Below, piece by piece: positions 19,741-28,888 of a DNA stretch of 64,000 nt. Below the pieces are notes generated by a model. It saw only the letters and a list, made by a program, of their open reading frames with translations. It did no database searches and was not told the DNA's origin. The stretch lies in assembly GCF_014898815.1 (NCBI RefSeq), contig NW_026515508.1:177571-241570 (forward strand). The letters run 5' to 3'. The first letter of the stretch is position 1, and each line of letters begins with the position of its first letter. Position numbers and translations under genes: made by a program. The DNA comes from Panonychus citri (lineage: Eukaryota > Arthropoda > Arachnida > Trombidiformes > Tetranychidae).

Positions 19741-20813
19741 GAATTGTAACTATTTGGATAACCTATCCATTTAACTAGATATTGAGTTGTTCCTTTATAT
19801 ACCCGCCTTTTTAAAACCTTTTCAATTCGATGCACCTCTGAATGTACATTCTGCAATTCCTCGGTGTAAAATTTTCTATTTTCTATTCTATTTCCATCAT
19901 AACTCAGTAGTGTGTAAAGAGGTTTATTATTGGTGTTATCTATTGATGAAATTTTATACACATGATCTGTCCAATTAGGATAAAAACCTTTGTCAAATGG
20001 CCCTAACTTATATTTCATTCTAACTTCATCTCCAGCTTTTAGTTTTTGATGTTCAGATGATTGAAAATATATTTCACGAAGAGTTTGTTTTCCGTAAAGT
20101 TTTTTGAAGACAATATTTGAATTTTCATGATTTACATCTTTAGGGGCCATTCCAATAGATCGGTGTATAGCTGCATTATATCCATCAACCAGTTGCTCCA
20201 AAACATCTATATACTTTCTAGTCCCCTTTGAAGTGAAATAGCGGAACATACGGCTCTTAAGAGTTCTATTGAAACGTTCAACAATAGCGCACTTAATGTC
20301 AGGATTATTTGAAGTATAGTAACGAATGTTTTTAGATTCAAGAAGCTTTTGTACTCTACTATTGATAAACTCTTTTCCTTTATCTGTTCTCAAAGCGTCT
20401 GGAGTTCTTGAGTTAAAAATGGTTTCGAATGCATCATGAATAGATTTCGCACATTTGTTTGGGACTGCACGAGCCCAAGCAAACTTGCTAAAACAATCAA
20501 TTACCGTGAGAATATATTTTTTACCATTATTTGAACGTGAGTACTCCTGCATTTCTACAAGATCAGCTTCCCATTGTTCGTCAATCTTACTAACTATAAT
20601 TTTGTTTCTGTTAAACCTTCTCCTAGCTTGTTTGTGTAAAGTATATGTCAATTGGCTTTTCAACCAGTCTTTCACCTGTTTATGTGTTAAGCAGGGAATT
20701 TCTTTTCTCGCTAGGCTGAAAAGTTTTTGAGATGACGAAAATGCAGCAGGATTATTCGGCTGGTTGTAAATCCGTGTGAGTATTTCCTTCTGGGATTGAC
20801 CAATTTCTTCCAT
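19698..20813 (-). CDS. retroviral-type integrase with C-terminal chromodomain
   Basis: 371 aa. The rve core has Asp84 (WEADLVEM), Asp144 (LRTDKGKEF) and Glu179 (CAIVERFNRTLK), the DDE triad, with 34 residues between the last two. Residues about 325-367 form a chromodomain: VHRIEKVLKRRVYKGTTQYL, then VKWIGYPNSYNSWIE. The enzyme would insert the element ends into host DNA with 6-bp staggered cuts, and the chromodomain could steer it to modified histones. The N-terminal 70 residues are basic and lack a clear HHCC zinc finger. The start overlaps the 3' end of the upstream 199-aa gene. Confidence 0.93.
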   Translation of the reverse strand: MEEIGQSQKEILTRIYNQPNNPAAFSSSQKLFSLARKEIPCLTHKQVKDWLKSQLTYTLHKQARRRFNRNKIIVSKIDEQWEADLVEMQEYSRSNNGKKYILTVIDCFSKFAWARAVPNKCAKSIHDAFETIFNSRTPDALRTDKGKEFINSRVQKLLESKNIRYYTSNNPDIKCAIVERFNRTLKSRMFRYFTSKGTRKYIDVLEQLVDGYNAAIHRSIGMAPKDVNHENSNIVFKKLYGKQTLREIYFQSSEHQKLKAGDEVRMKYKLGPFDKGFYPNWTDHVYKISSIDNTNNKPLYTLLSYDGNRIENRKFYTEELQNVHSEVHRIEKVLKRRVYKGTTQYLVKWIGYPNSYNSWIESKAITTISQA

Positions 20814-21351
20814 GTGATCTTAAGTTATATGATGCTTTGTCACTATTACCTTGCCGTTTAACAGGACTTTTTCGTTTATTCCGTTTCTTTTTTACCGCTT
20901 GTTTACCTCCTAGTTTCTTTACATAGTATTCACTATTGTGTTGTATGTTGGTCAAGACGTTAGGTGGATAAATTGGGTCAGGTGGCGAAGAATTTATTGT
21001 TGTTTTCATCGCGATGTTAAGTTTTTTCCTTATTTTATCATTGATTATTAAGGCGGGCTCAATTCCACATTTTTTCAATAGAAAGATGAATTCATTTATA
21101 TTTGGTGGAAGATTACATTGTTTGGTTAGTAAAACTAAAAGAGAATTTATATTACTATCATTTATCACTTCACCATTAAATATGAGTCGGTTATTTGAAT
21201 CGTAATAATTCTTTAATGCAAATTTCAATGCAATAGAAGTTATTAGTTCTATTTTGTCACATAATCGTTTCTTTGTTACTTTTCCTGAGCCATATAATGG
21301 GATTTTTTCTTTAGCATCGCCCATTTGGTATACTTTCTTTATTACCTCCAT
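20752..21351 (-). CDS. unknown basic protein of Polinton, 199 aa
   Basis: No known domain. A hydrophobic/mixed first half (LITSIALKFALKNYYDSNNR, LIFNGEVINDSNINSLLVLL, then NEFIFLLKKCGIEPAL) suggests a compact helical domain. Polintons often carry an uncharacterised gene with a similar order of a F-x-G-x-V-I-x-x-S-N-I motif followed by helices. Residues about 148-172 are strongly basic (KKLGGKQAVKKKRNKRK), a likely nuclear localisation or DNA-binding segment. It sits between the small pX-like gene and integrase and overlaps both, so it belongs to the same transcription block. Confidence 0.65.
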   Translation of the reverse strand: MEVIKKVYQMGDAKEKIPLYGSGKVTKKRLCDKIELITSIALKFALKNYYDSNNRLIFNGEVINDSNINSLLVLLTKQCNLPPNINEFIFLLKKCGIEPALIINDKIRKKLNIAMKTTINSSPPDPIYPPNVLTNIQHNSEYYVKKLGGKQAVKKKRNKRKSPVKRQGNSDKASYNLRSHGRNWSIPEGNTHTDLQPAE

Positions 21352-21685
21352 TTGATAGTAACGAACTAATCAACTGGATCGCAGCTGGTATTATGTAATG
21401 TAAGTATCCGCCCGATTGTACTAAATGTTTCCGATTACGTTTTTTATTTTTATCGTGGATGAATTCAATAATGGCTCGCTTATGTCTTCGAAGTTTTGGT
21501 TTAACGTCGTCAGGAATGGGGAGGTTTTGGTGAACTACATTCATGACGATTTCATGTATTGCCTTATATATTTTTGCATCCTGTTTGAATTGATCTGAAA
21601 GAAAATCTTGTCGTAACTTTTTTCCTTTCAATTTCATGTATAATTGGATGATTGGCAAACACTCACTTAACTCTTTAGAAATCAT
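21311..21685 (-). CDS. small basic protein with hydrophobic GG tail (Polinton pX-like)
   Basis: 124 aa. The middle carries PDDVKPKLRRHKRAIIEFIH, then a Lys/Arg cluster and LVQSGGYLHYIIPAAIQLI, followed by a Ser/Leu hydrophobic end. This L-R-R-H-K ... GG-x-L ... hydrophobic layout recurs in Polinton/adintovirus small proteins thought to be virion membrane-active or core proteins. It overlaps the ATPase gene by 4 bp upstream and the 199-aa gene by 41 bp downstream. The exact role is inferred from position and pattern. Confidence 0.65.
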   Translation of the reverse strand: MISKELSECLPIIQLYMKLKGKKLRQDFLSDQFKQDAKIYKAIHEIVMNVVHQNLPIPDDVKPKLRRHKRAIIEFIHDKNKKRNRKHLVQSGGYLHYIIPAAIQLISSLLSNGGNKESIPNGRC

Positions 21686-22326
21686 ATCTCATATATTGTT
21701 ATATTGTGTTTTCTTTCTTTTCGAACTATGTTTGTCTGAACCCTCAAATGATCTGGTGTTCTAGGTGTAAGGTCAATCTTTAAATAGCTGAAAGGTTCTT
21801 TTGTTGCATCTTCATAAGCTTTTATTAGTCTTGCGCTCTTCGTAGGATAAATTTGGCGGGCTAAACAATGAATCTGAGACTTATCTCTTGGGTTTTTCAT
21901 GATCACCAAGTATTGACAATTTAAACTGATTCCTCTCATGTTTTTACCCTGGTGGAAAATGTTTTGAACTATAAATATAACACTGATGTTAAGATGATGA
22001 CTTCCTTTTGTAAATAAATTCAAAAGCCTATTGTCACTCCCTAATTCACTCATTAAGTCATCGATTACAATTAAATCATAACCAATAAAATCATTTGTGA
22101 GTCCCTCATGATACTCAATTATATCATCATTTTGGGTATAACTATCTTGCATTTGACCATGGCACCAGATAACTTTAGGCGGTGATTTCAAATTTGAAAA
22201 TGTGAACTTATGATTTAAAATAAGTGACTTGACTAGTACAGTCTTTCCACTAGATGTTGGACCTGCAACCATGCAAGTAAAAGGGTGAACAAAAGTAAAA
22301 TAAGAAGCATTTTCATGTGAATTCAT
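21682..22326 (-). CDS. DNA-packaging ATPase (A32/FtsK-HerA type)
   Basis: 214 aa. Walker A GPTSSGKT at residues 22-29, Walker B LIVIDD at 85-90, and a sensor strand IFIVQNIFHQGK near 117-128. This is the normal length and motif set of Polinton packaging ATPases, which pump the genome into preformed capsids. A TATA box at 22371-22380 lies 45 bp upstream of ATG 22326. It is followed by the small pX-like gene with a 4-bp overlap. Confidence 0.93.
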   Translation of the reverse strand: MNSHENASYFTFVHPFTCMVAGPTSSGKTVLVKSLILNHKFTFSNLKSPPKVIWCHGQMQDSYTQNDDIIEYHEGLTNDFIGYDLIVIDDLMSELGSDNRLLNLFTKGSHHLNISVIFIVQNIFHQGKNMRGISLNCQYLVIMKNPRDKSQIHCLARQIYPTKSARLIKAYEDATKEPFSYLKIDLTPRTPDHLRVQTNIVRKERKHNITIYEI

Positions 22327-22370
22327 TTTTATTTTATCAAATCAAATACATTGATAGATGAAAAGTTATT

Positions 22371-22380
22371 TCTTTATATA
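22371..22380 (-). promoter_or_regulatory. TATA box of the ATPase gene
   Basis: TATATAAAGA on the minus strand, 45 bp before the ATPase ATG, in the 74-bp gap after the NADAR-like gene. Confidence 0.55.
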
Positions 22381-22400
22381 TTTCAGAGTCTCATGGAAAA

Positions 22401-22925
22401 TCACTCTGATTTTTTCTGTTTTTTAATAATTTTACCATCGCCACTAAGATTTTCAACTTTCCAATCTTCTTTCAACTCACATCTCACTTGCATTAATACA
22501 TATCCAAGCAAGTTTTTACCTGTCCATGTATGAGGTAAATCCGCTCGTTCATCATCATCTGCAAAACCACAAGAAAGCGTTTGATCTTCAGGGTCACAAT
22601 AAACTAAAATGGAGTTTCCAGTTCCATTGAGAGCTCTTTTTAATTCCCAACAAGCACGAAACTTAGCAAGATAAGGAGTGACCATGTCCTTGAATTCAAT
22701 TTTGTTTAGATCTTCTTCTTTGGTACATAGATATTCGACTACAGAGCCATACCACTTTTCATCTATTTTGAACTTGTAGGAACCGTCGGTTACACCGAAT
22801 CGCATATAATCACCAGCTGTAGCGTTTATTTTCACAAATGGAGTAGGCTTACGAACATACTTTTCTTGTTCGTTCGATGATGACGAGCATAATGAATGGG
22901 CTAATTTAAACTTTGATAAATCCAT
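22401..22925 (-). CDS. NADAR (YbiA-like) domain protein
   Basis: 174 aa, the size of a stand-alone NADAR domain. Residues 49-67 (SYKFKIDEKWYGSVVEYL) match the NADAR start in which a hydrophobic x-W-x-S/T-V-E-H/Y motif carries a key Glu (Glu64 here). Residues about 133-151 (TWTGKNLLGYVLMQVRCEL) match the strongly conserved G-x-N-x-L-G-x-x-L-M-x-V-R-x-E-L signature. NADAR enzymes are N-glycosidases acting on riboflavin intermediates, and some reverse guanine ADP-ribosylation of DNA. A viral copy could counter nucleotide or ADP-ribose based defence, but this is inference. The C-terminus is Lys-rich. It is the first gene of the leftward block, with a TATA box 100 bp upstream. Confidence 0.72.
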   Translation of the reverse strand: MDLSKFKLAHSLCSSSSNEQEKYVRKPTPFVKINATAGDYMRFGVTDGSYKFKIDEKWYGSVVEYLCTKEEDLNKIEFKDMVTPYLAKFRACWELKRALNGTGNSILVYCDPEDQTLSCGFADDDERADLPHTWTGKNLLGYVLMQVRCELKEDWKVENLSGDGKIIKKQKKSE

Positions 22926-23024
22926 TGTAAGTTTTGCTGATTTTTTGTTTTAAATAATCTAAGACTTTGATGTTTACACTACGAGGATAGAGACAATAAT
23001 GAAAAAATAAAACTCTTACGTCGA

Positions 23025-23032
23025 CTTTTATA
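23025..23032 (-). promoter_or_regulatory. TATA box upstream of NADAR-like gene
   Basis: TATAAAAG on the minus strand, 100 bp before ATG 22925. Confidence 0.5.
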
Positions 23033-23279
23033 CTTTGTTAATCTTGATTCATGCGCGTTAGGATCTTTTTCGGACAAGCTGAACCTCTTTTTCTTTCAAA
23101 CTCCGCCTATTATTCACTCATTTAATAGATATTTTGTACATACTTCACGCCTCTTTTGCCGTGTATTTCTTGTTAACAAAGTTTTACTTGTGTCTAAATT
23201 TACAAATTTTTGCGCCTGAAAGTACAGAGTGTTAGCTTAATTAAACAAAGATAAGGCCATTTTAGGAATTTCGCAAGAT

Positions 23280-23285
23280 TTTATT
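23280..23285 (-). terminator. AATAAA polyadenylation signal of PolB
   Basis: AATAAA on the minus strand, 22 bp after the PolB stop codon. Confidence 0.5.
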
Positions 23286-23307
23286 TCAATTATGTATATA
23301 TAAGCAA

Positions 23308-26300
23308 TTAATCTACATAACCAAATGGGCGTGTATCATTTCCGATAATCCGCCGTTTTTCTGAAACAGCTCGATATATTTTCTCAAAACTTTTAGTTTC
23401 TACATTGTGTGTGAATTTGTTTGCAATAATATTACTTTGATCAACAAGTAGTTTCTGTTGATCTCCGCCAATGTATTGATTTGCCATATCAAGAAGTTTT
23501 TGTATTGTTATTATGTTCAATGCTTTGGACGTCAATCTTATTCCTTTCACCTTAATTATACTCTTTAGATCACCTGTGTCACTGATTACTTGATAAGCGT
23601 AGTTTTTCGGACCCAAAGAAACAAAAAGATTACACTTCCATCCCGGTTCAATTTCATCAGTGAGTTGGCCCAGATAATCTCCACAAGAAATAACAGGATC
23701 ACCCCTCTTCTCAACGAACACCACTGAGTCAGTATCAAAGTAAAGAACTCTCCCTCGACGATGGTTCTCAATTCGTTGAATCAAACGGAAAAGTTCCCTT
23801 CTTGCATATGCTGTTACAAAACTAGCAACCGCAATATTTGTCTTGCCCGGGACAATCTTTTCTTTAGCAGTTTCCACATACCTGTGTTGAACCATTATAA
23901 CATCATCTGAGGCTTCATGTATCCCCATGACTTCATTATCTTCATCTGATATTATACCCCACAAATCCGCATAGTTACGAACAAACTTTGTCTTTGGCAT
24001 ATTTGCACTCTGAGCGAGCTTGCCCCAAAAACTATTTAGCATCAATTTAGCTATGCTTCGTCGTCCAGGGTTTTTCTCAATAGCTATTGGATCAAGATCT
24101 ATTCCTTCAGCTGCCTTATATTCTGCTATGTACTTTTCCTTATCGTTATCGTTTTGCACCCAAGAAGGCCAATCACTAGATTCTTGTTTAATCTTCAACC
24201 ACATCTTAATGTACTCGGAGAATAATGAAGAAGAATGGTGTGAATGTTTGTAATCTAAAACTTGATAAATTTCCAGAATTTTATATCCATAGATAACAGC
24301 TTCTTGTAGCTCAATTGTTGTCCAAGTACTCGTCATGGCTCTATCAGTTGTTGAATGATTGCATGATGATTTATTACTTTCATTTGCACACCTCAGGCAT
24401 AATGGAAACAATAACTTTTTAGATACGCGCATAGGTAACACACCTATGTTAAGTTTTGTAGGTGGTAAAACTTTACATTTGACGAATCCAAAGTAACTGT
24501 TGATGTCTTTAAAGTCTTCTTGGATAAGAGTTGGATGACCGAGAGGATACGCATACTCTCTCAACACAAAAGGATACAGAGATGTAAAGTCCAAGTATCG
24601 AATGACTTCATCAGGTGAACACTCGTGGAAAAACTTAATGTTATTTGTCCTTCCTCCGTAGAAACTTTCTCTTATGTCTATCGGCCCTGAATACTTTATT
24701 CGTTCATAATGGTGAATACGAGTCTTTGCATAATTTTCTCTTATGTCAAAATCATGTTCCCAAGTTTCATGAAGCAGGTAACCTCTGTGCTGATAATATT
24801 CTTTTTTAAGTATTACTTTCCTATAAAGTATTTCTACATTTACTTGCTCATCACCAAATGTAACCATTGTCGTTCTATCAGGATAACACACAGTACACCC
24901 ATGAAAGTAACAACCCCAAAATTCGAAAACTGTTTTACATTCTGGTATAAATCCGTCGGCATAAAATGGGCCTAACCTCCATTCCTTTTTGATATTTTTT
25001 CCAAAGGATCTCTGCATAGAATCAAGCCACGCATTAGCTTTGATTGATTGTTTTCTTTCAGAATAACCTGCTATCGGCGTTATACCAAGAGTAAACGGTG
25101 GAAGCATGTGTGCTCGGAAGACCTCCATAGCAACTGAAGCGAGAGTAAAACTTCTTGTGATTGGATTCAAACCTGTTATCTTCATGAAAAGTCCAATAAA
25201 TTTCATTACTGCTGCTTGAAGAATCATCACATCAGAACGACAATAATCTGTTATTTCTTTTTTAAAGTCGAAGATGGGATTATCGGAAACAGTCCGGTTA
25301 TACCATTCCTCGAACTCAGTCTTTTGGCTTGGTTTGAGAAGTTGTGGTTCGTAAAATTCAATTGAAGGGAATGATCCAATATAATTCTGATTCTCAGGCA
25401 TATTGAATTTATGTGGGAAGTAACCTTTCTTCATTTCTTTGATGTTAAATGATTTACATAATGACGAAAGGGGCTGCATGAATAGGCTCAATGAATCTAT
25501 AAATTTAATGTTTTCCATTTGCGAGTACAATATTTTGGAGCCGGACATGATGATGTTTGGTAACAATAAGAATTTTCGTTTGAAGAAATCCTGCATGATG
25601 AAATGTCCATCATAACCCCTTTGATTATGTGCAATTACCTTTATTTGAATAGCAGATCGTGAATCCACTTCTGGTGTAGTTCTTGGTAACATTTCATTGT
25701 ACAAGTAGTCACAGAAATCTTCAACACATCTAACACCATACCAAACATGTTCATCTTTACCACAAACTATACACTCCGGTTGACTTCTCGACAAAGTGCT
25801 GTTATCCATACAGTTTGTACACATAGTTTTACTTATCAGAAGATTTGGTTGATGTTGTAAAGTTGTGTTTGTAACTCCATCGTAGCTCACTTGCATTGAT
25901 TCAATATCATAACAAATAAGAATCCAAGGCTTAGAGTCTTCTTTCTTCATTTGCTGTAGATTTGAAGGTTTGATGTGACAATAGTGGGGACTTGCTCGAT
26001 ATCCAACATCACAAAAGTTGCATTTGTAAATATCACACACATGATCCCCATTTGTTGCATCGAAAGTAACCCAACACTGTTTGCACTTTATAATACGGCC
26101 ACAAACACCATTTGTGATATGTTGATCATAACATTGTCTTGAGTTGAGATCTACATTACACTCACTGCATGTAATTATTTCATCAAGTTTACAAGACTTA
26201 ATTGCATGGCACTGTTTACACGAACCCTTGCAAACGTGGCTTATCTTATCGACCTTTAACCAACAGTTGAAACAGAATTCATCACAGTCCATGTACCCTG

Positions 26301-27783
26301 TCATGGAAGTAATAAGGTTGAAATGCGGTGGCTCACTGTACTCTAAAATGATTTTATTTTGTGTTTCCAGTCCTGCATATAGTTTCAGCTGTGTCCTTTG
26401 ATCTACAACAATGATCTGATATGTTGGTATTAAAGATTGTATGTCTGATATTTTTTGAATATTTAATGGTCCACTGGCATCAATCGGCATGTCCATAAAC
26501 AAGTTTGCTGCGAGGGCTGTTAATCGGTTCTTAGACTGTTTCAAATTTTTCCAGTAAACTTTGTTACCCTTCAATATCACTTCATCAACGTAAGCTTTGC
26601 CTGCAGCTATTGCCAGATAACCACACTTGTAATCATCATTGATGATTTCGTAAACACTACGTTTTCTTCTTGCTCGTTCAGGTCCTGTTAAAAGTTTTGA
26701 AACTCGTGCTTTAGATCCTCCACTTATACACTTAACGATTTGTATTTTAATTTCAAGAACACTGTCATCAAGAAAGTTACCAGCTGATTGAGCAAGAGCA
26801 TAAGCACGATCTAGAAATTCTTGTGGTTTGAAGTTTTTCTTAAGAAAAGAAACATAGAGTTCCCGATTTTCTTGTGGATTTCGGAAAGTTATGAAAATCC
26901 TGTCATTATCGCTTGCATCTTCAATGAGTTGTGAAACAAATCGTTCGTACGCTGTATCAATTGTTTGTGAAAGCCTAGCAATGTCAACTGTGTTAGAAAG
27001 ATTATTATTCAACCGTGCACGAAGAAGTTTAGTCATAGAGTGGAAAGTATTGTTTGTGCGCCAAGGCTGCTCATCAATAACTTGGAATTCTATTTCTGCT
27101 TCATCACTATTAAGTTGGCTCGAATCAGCTCCACATCCTTCTTGTGGTAACATTGATGAAGCCTGTACAGCAACGGTATCCACTGGAGAATCACTTATCG
27201 ACTCACTGGCCATTGATGAGTTTATGGAGGACATGGTTACATTTGAAGATTGGCTTCTACAGGTTGAGCAAGTAGTGCACGTATCACATGAATTACAAGT
27301 GCTGCAAGAAGTATTAGTAGAACAAGTAGAGCAATCTGATGATGTTTGTCTTCTTTGGGACTGTTCTAATGTTGGTGTATGAGTGTTAATTAAATCGGCT
27401 ATTTGAGACATGTCAAGCATACAAACCTCATGACTTTTTGGCTGTTCATTAACATCTTCATCAGCGTCAACAACTATATTGGTGCACAATCTATCGTCAT
27501 CTTCACATTCCATGTACTTATCTAACTCGTCTTCAATTGTAGAGAGAGGAATATTTAAGGTTACACTATTGTTTTCATTGTCACAATCTTTCTGTTGGTC
27601 AGTTTCAAAATTGGGGAGTAAGTTAACCTCATTGTTGGTTGGTAGAATAAAATTGTAGCACATATCATCGTCACTGTCACAGTTCATTTCATCATCCCAC
27701 AATATCTCATCAAGTACTTTAAATACACCATCTAAATCATTGTTGGAACCTTGAGAGGTTGTTGGTGAAGGTCGTATTTCCAT
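23308..27783 (-). CDS. protein-primed-type family B DNA polymerase (Polinton PolB)
   Basis: Start set at the first ATG, 27783 (1491 aa); the frame is open 19 codons further, without ATG. Residue numbers count from this Met. 30-120 are acidic. At 151-175 eight Cys fall in C-x2-C spacing within a Ser/Thr-rich run. About 380-500 resembles an OTU-like fold (DDYKCGYLAIA with Cys387, HFNLI with His487). 501-602 is a Cys/His-rich zinc region. Exonuclease motifs: DIES (626-629), HNQRGYDG (about 719-726) and YCRSD (847-851). Polymerase motifs: DFTSLYP (1065-1071), KLMLNSFWG (1246-1254) and YFDTDS (1348-1353). All catalytic acids are present, so it looks active. It replicates the element from protein-primed ends. 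The divergent 98-bp repeat region lies upstream. Confidence 0.95.
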   Translation of the reverse strand: MEIRPSPTTSQGSNNDLDGVFKVLDEILWDDEMNCDSDDDMCYNFILPTNNEVNLLPNFETDQQKDCDNENNSVTLNIPLSTIEDELDKYMECEDDDRLCTNIVVDADEDVNEQPKSHEVCMLDMSQIADLINTHTPTLEQSQRRQTSSDCSTCSTNTSCSTCNSCDTCTTCSTCRSQSSNVTMSSINSSMASESISDSPVDTVAVQASSMLPQEGCGADSSQLNSDEAEIEFQVIDEQPWRTNNTFHSMTKLLRARLNNNLSNTVDIARLSQTIDTAYERFVSQLIEDASDNDRIFITFRNPQENRELYVSFLKKNFKPQEFLDRAYALAQSAGNFLDDSVLEIKIQIVKCISGGSKARVSKLLTGPERARRKRSVYEIINDDYKCGYLAIAAGKAYVDEVILKGNKVYWKNLKQSKNRLTALAANLFMDMPIDASGPLNIQKISDIQSLIPTYQIIVVDQRTQLKLYAGLETQNKIILEYSEPPHFNLITSMTGYMDCDEFCFNCWLKVDKISHVCKGSCKQCHAIKSCKLDEIITCSECNVDLNSRQCYDQHITNGVCGRIIKCKQCWVTFDATNGDHVCDIYKCNFCDVGYRASPHYCHIKPSNLQQMKKEDSKPWILICYDIESMQVSYDGVTNTTLQHQPNLLISKTMCTNCMDNSTLSRSQPECIVCGKDEHVWYGVRCVEDFCDYLYNEMLPRTTPEVDSRSAIQIKVIAHNQRGYDGHFIMQDFFKRKFLLLPNIIMSGSKILYSQMENIKFIDSLSLFMQPLSSLCKSFNIKEMKKGYFPHKFNMPENQNYIGSFPSIEFYEPQLLKPSQKTEFEEWYNRTVSDNPIFDFKKEITDYCRSDVMILQAAVMKFIGLFMKITGLNPITRSFTLASVAMEVFRAHMLPPFTLGITPIAGYSERKQSIKANAWLDSMQRSFGKNIKKEWRLGPFYADGFIPECKTVFEFWGCYFHGCTVCYPDRTTMVTFGDEQVNVEILYRKVILKKEYYQHRGYLLHETWEHDFDIRENYAKTRIHHYERIKYSGPIDIRESFYGGRTNNIKFFHECSPDEVIRYLDFTSLYPFVLREYAYPLGHPTLIQEDFKDINSYFGFVKCKVLPPTKLNIGVLPMRVSKKLLFPLCLRCANESNKSSCNHSTTDRAMTSTWTTIELQEAVIYGYKILEIYQVLDYKHSHHSSSLFSEYIKMWLKIKQESSDWPSWVQNDNDKEKYIAEYKAAEGIDLDPIAIEKNPGRRSIAKLMLNSFWGKLAQSANMPKTKFVRNYADLWGIISDEDNEVMGIHEASDDVIMVQHRYVETAKEKIVPGKTNIAVASFVTAYARRELFRLIQRIENHRRGRVLYFDTDSVVFVEKRGDPVISCGDYLGQLTDEIEPGWKCNLFVSLGPKNYAYQVISDTGDLKSIIKVKGIRLTSKALNIITIQKLLDMANQYIGGDQQKLLVDQSNIIANKFTHNVETKSFEKIYRAVSEKRRIIGNDTRPFGYVD

Positions 27784-27990
27784 ATTGAAAAGAAAGAGAA
27801 ATAAATAAAGAAGAATTCCAATAGAAGGGTTAGTTGTCACTTGTTTGGAAGAACACTTTGAACTGAATTACAATAGCTTCATTCTTTTATGTTATACTAG
27901 AAGAAGATAAGGGAGCTTGTTTCTTAGTTTCTCTTCATATGAGTCTTCCATCTGCAATACTAATACATCTGTATGAGAGAATTCAGAAGA

Positions 27991-28670
27991 CCATCTGTGT
28001 TCCCAAAGGAAAAGAGTTATAACTATCTTCTTTATCTTAGTTCTTTCATTAACCATCTGTGGAAGATAGAAGGAAAGGATTATTGTGACCATCTGTGTTC
28101 CCAAAGGAAAAGAGTTATAACTATCTTCTTTATCTTAGTTCTTTCATTAACCATCTGTGGAAGATAGAAGGAAAGGATTATTGTGACCATCTGTGTTCCC
28201 AAAGGAAAAGTTATAACTATCTTCTTTATCTTAGTTCTTTTCATTAACCATCTGTGGAAGATAGGAAAGGATTATTGTGACCATCTGTGTTCCCAAAGGA
28301 AATGAGTTATACTTATCTTCTTTATCTTAGTTCTTTTCATTAATCATCTGTGGAAGATAGAAGGAAAGGATTATTGTGACCATCTGTGTTCCCAAAGGAA
28401 AAGAGTTATAACTATCTTCTTTATCTTAGTTCTTTCATTAACCATCTGTGGAAGATAGAAGGAAAGGATTATTGTGACCATCTGTGTTCCCAAAGGAAAT
28501 GAGTTATACTTATCTTCTTTATCTTAGTTCTTTTCATTAATCATCTGTGGAAGATAGAAGGAAAGGATTATTGTGACCATCTGTGTTCCCAAAGGAAAAG
28601 AGTTATAACTATCTTCTTTATCTTGGTTCATTCATTAGCCATCTGCAGAAGATAAGGATTATTATCGTCT
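27991..28670. repeat. seven 98-bp tandem repeats upstream of PolB
   Basis: Units start at 27991, 28089, 28187, 28281, 28380, 28478 and 28577 (94-99 bp), each opening ccatctgtgttcccaaagg. Units 4 and 6 share private variants, as do 5 and 7, so the last four units arose by copying a two-unit block. They lie between the divergent PolB gene and the right-end gene. Confidence 0.95.
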
Positions 28671-28888
28671 TGAGAGAGATAACTTTTGTTTTATTATGGG
28701 AAGGAGATAGGAGAAGGAGATCCATGGAGTGAGTGGATGACAATAGGCGTTACCTTCCGAGTGAGCTATTTTCCACATAAATACCAAGTTTATTTTGTTG
28801 AAAATCATCAGTCTTCTTTACTCATTCACTCTTGCTATACAACTCTCTCTATCTCTTTTTAACTTACCTTTTTCCTCTGCTTTTTGCA

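Larger units (their letters stand above)
22926..23307. other. promoter/terminator gap between PolB and NADAR-like gene
   Basis: 382 bp without an ORF. It holds a minus-strand TATAAAAG for the NADAR-like gene and an AATAAA for PolB, so early (PolB) and leftward late-type units are separated here. Confidence 0.6.

Noticed and set aside
26891..27382. 163-codon + strand ORF inside PolB
   Set aside because: Antisense shadow of the polymerase coding sequence; no domain.
27784..27840. Hydrophobic 19-residue N-terminal extension of PolB (apparent signal peptide)
   Set aside because: It would start with GTG; the first ATG is at 27783, so the hydrophobic stretch is probably untranslated.
28832..28888. 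Hydrophobic leader on the right-end gene
   Set aside because: The frame upstream of ATG 28889 begins with TTG; it is more likely 5' leader than signal peptide.
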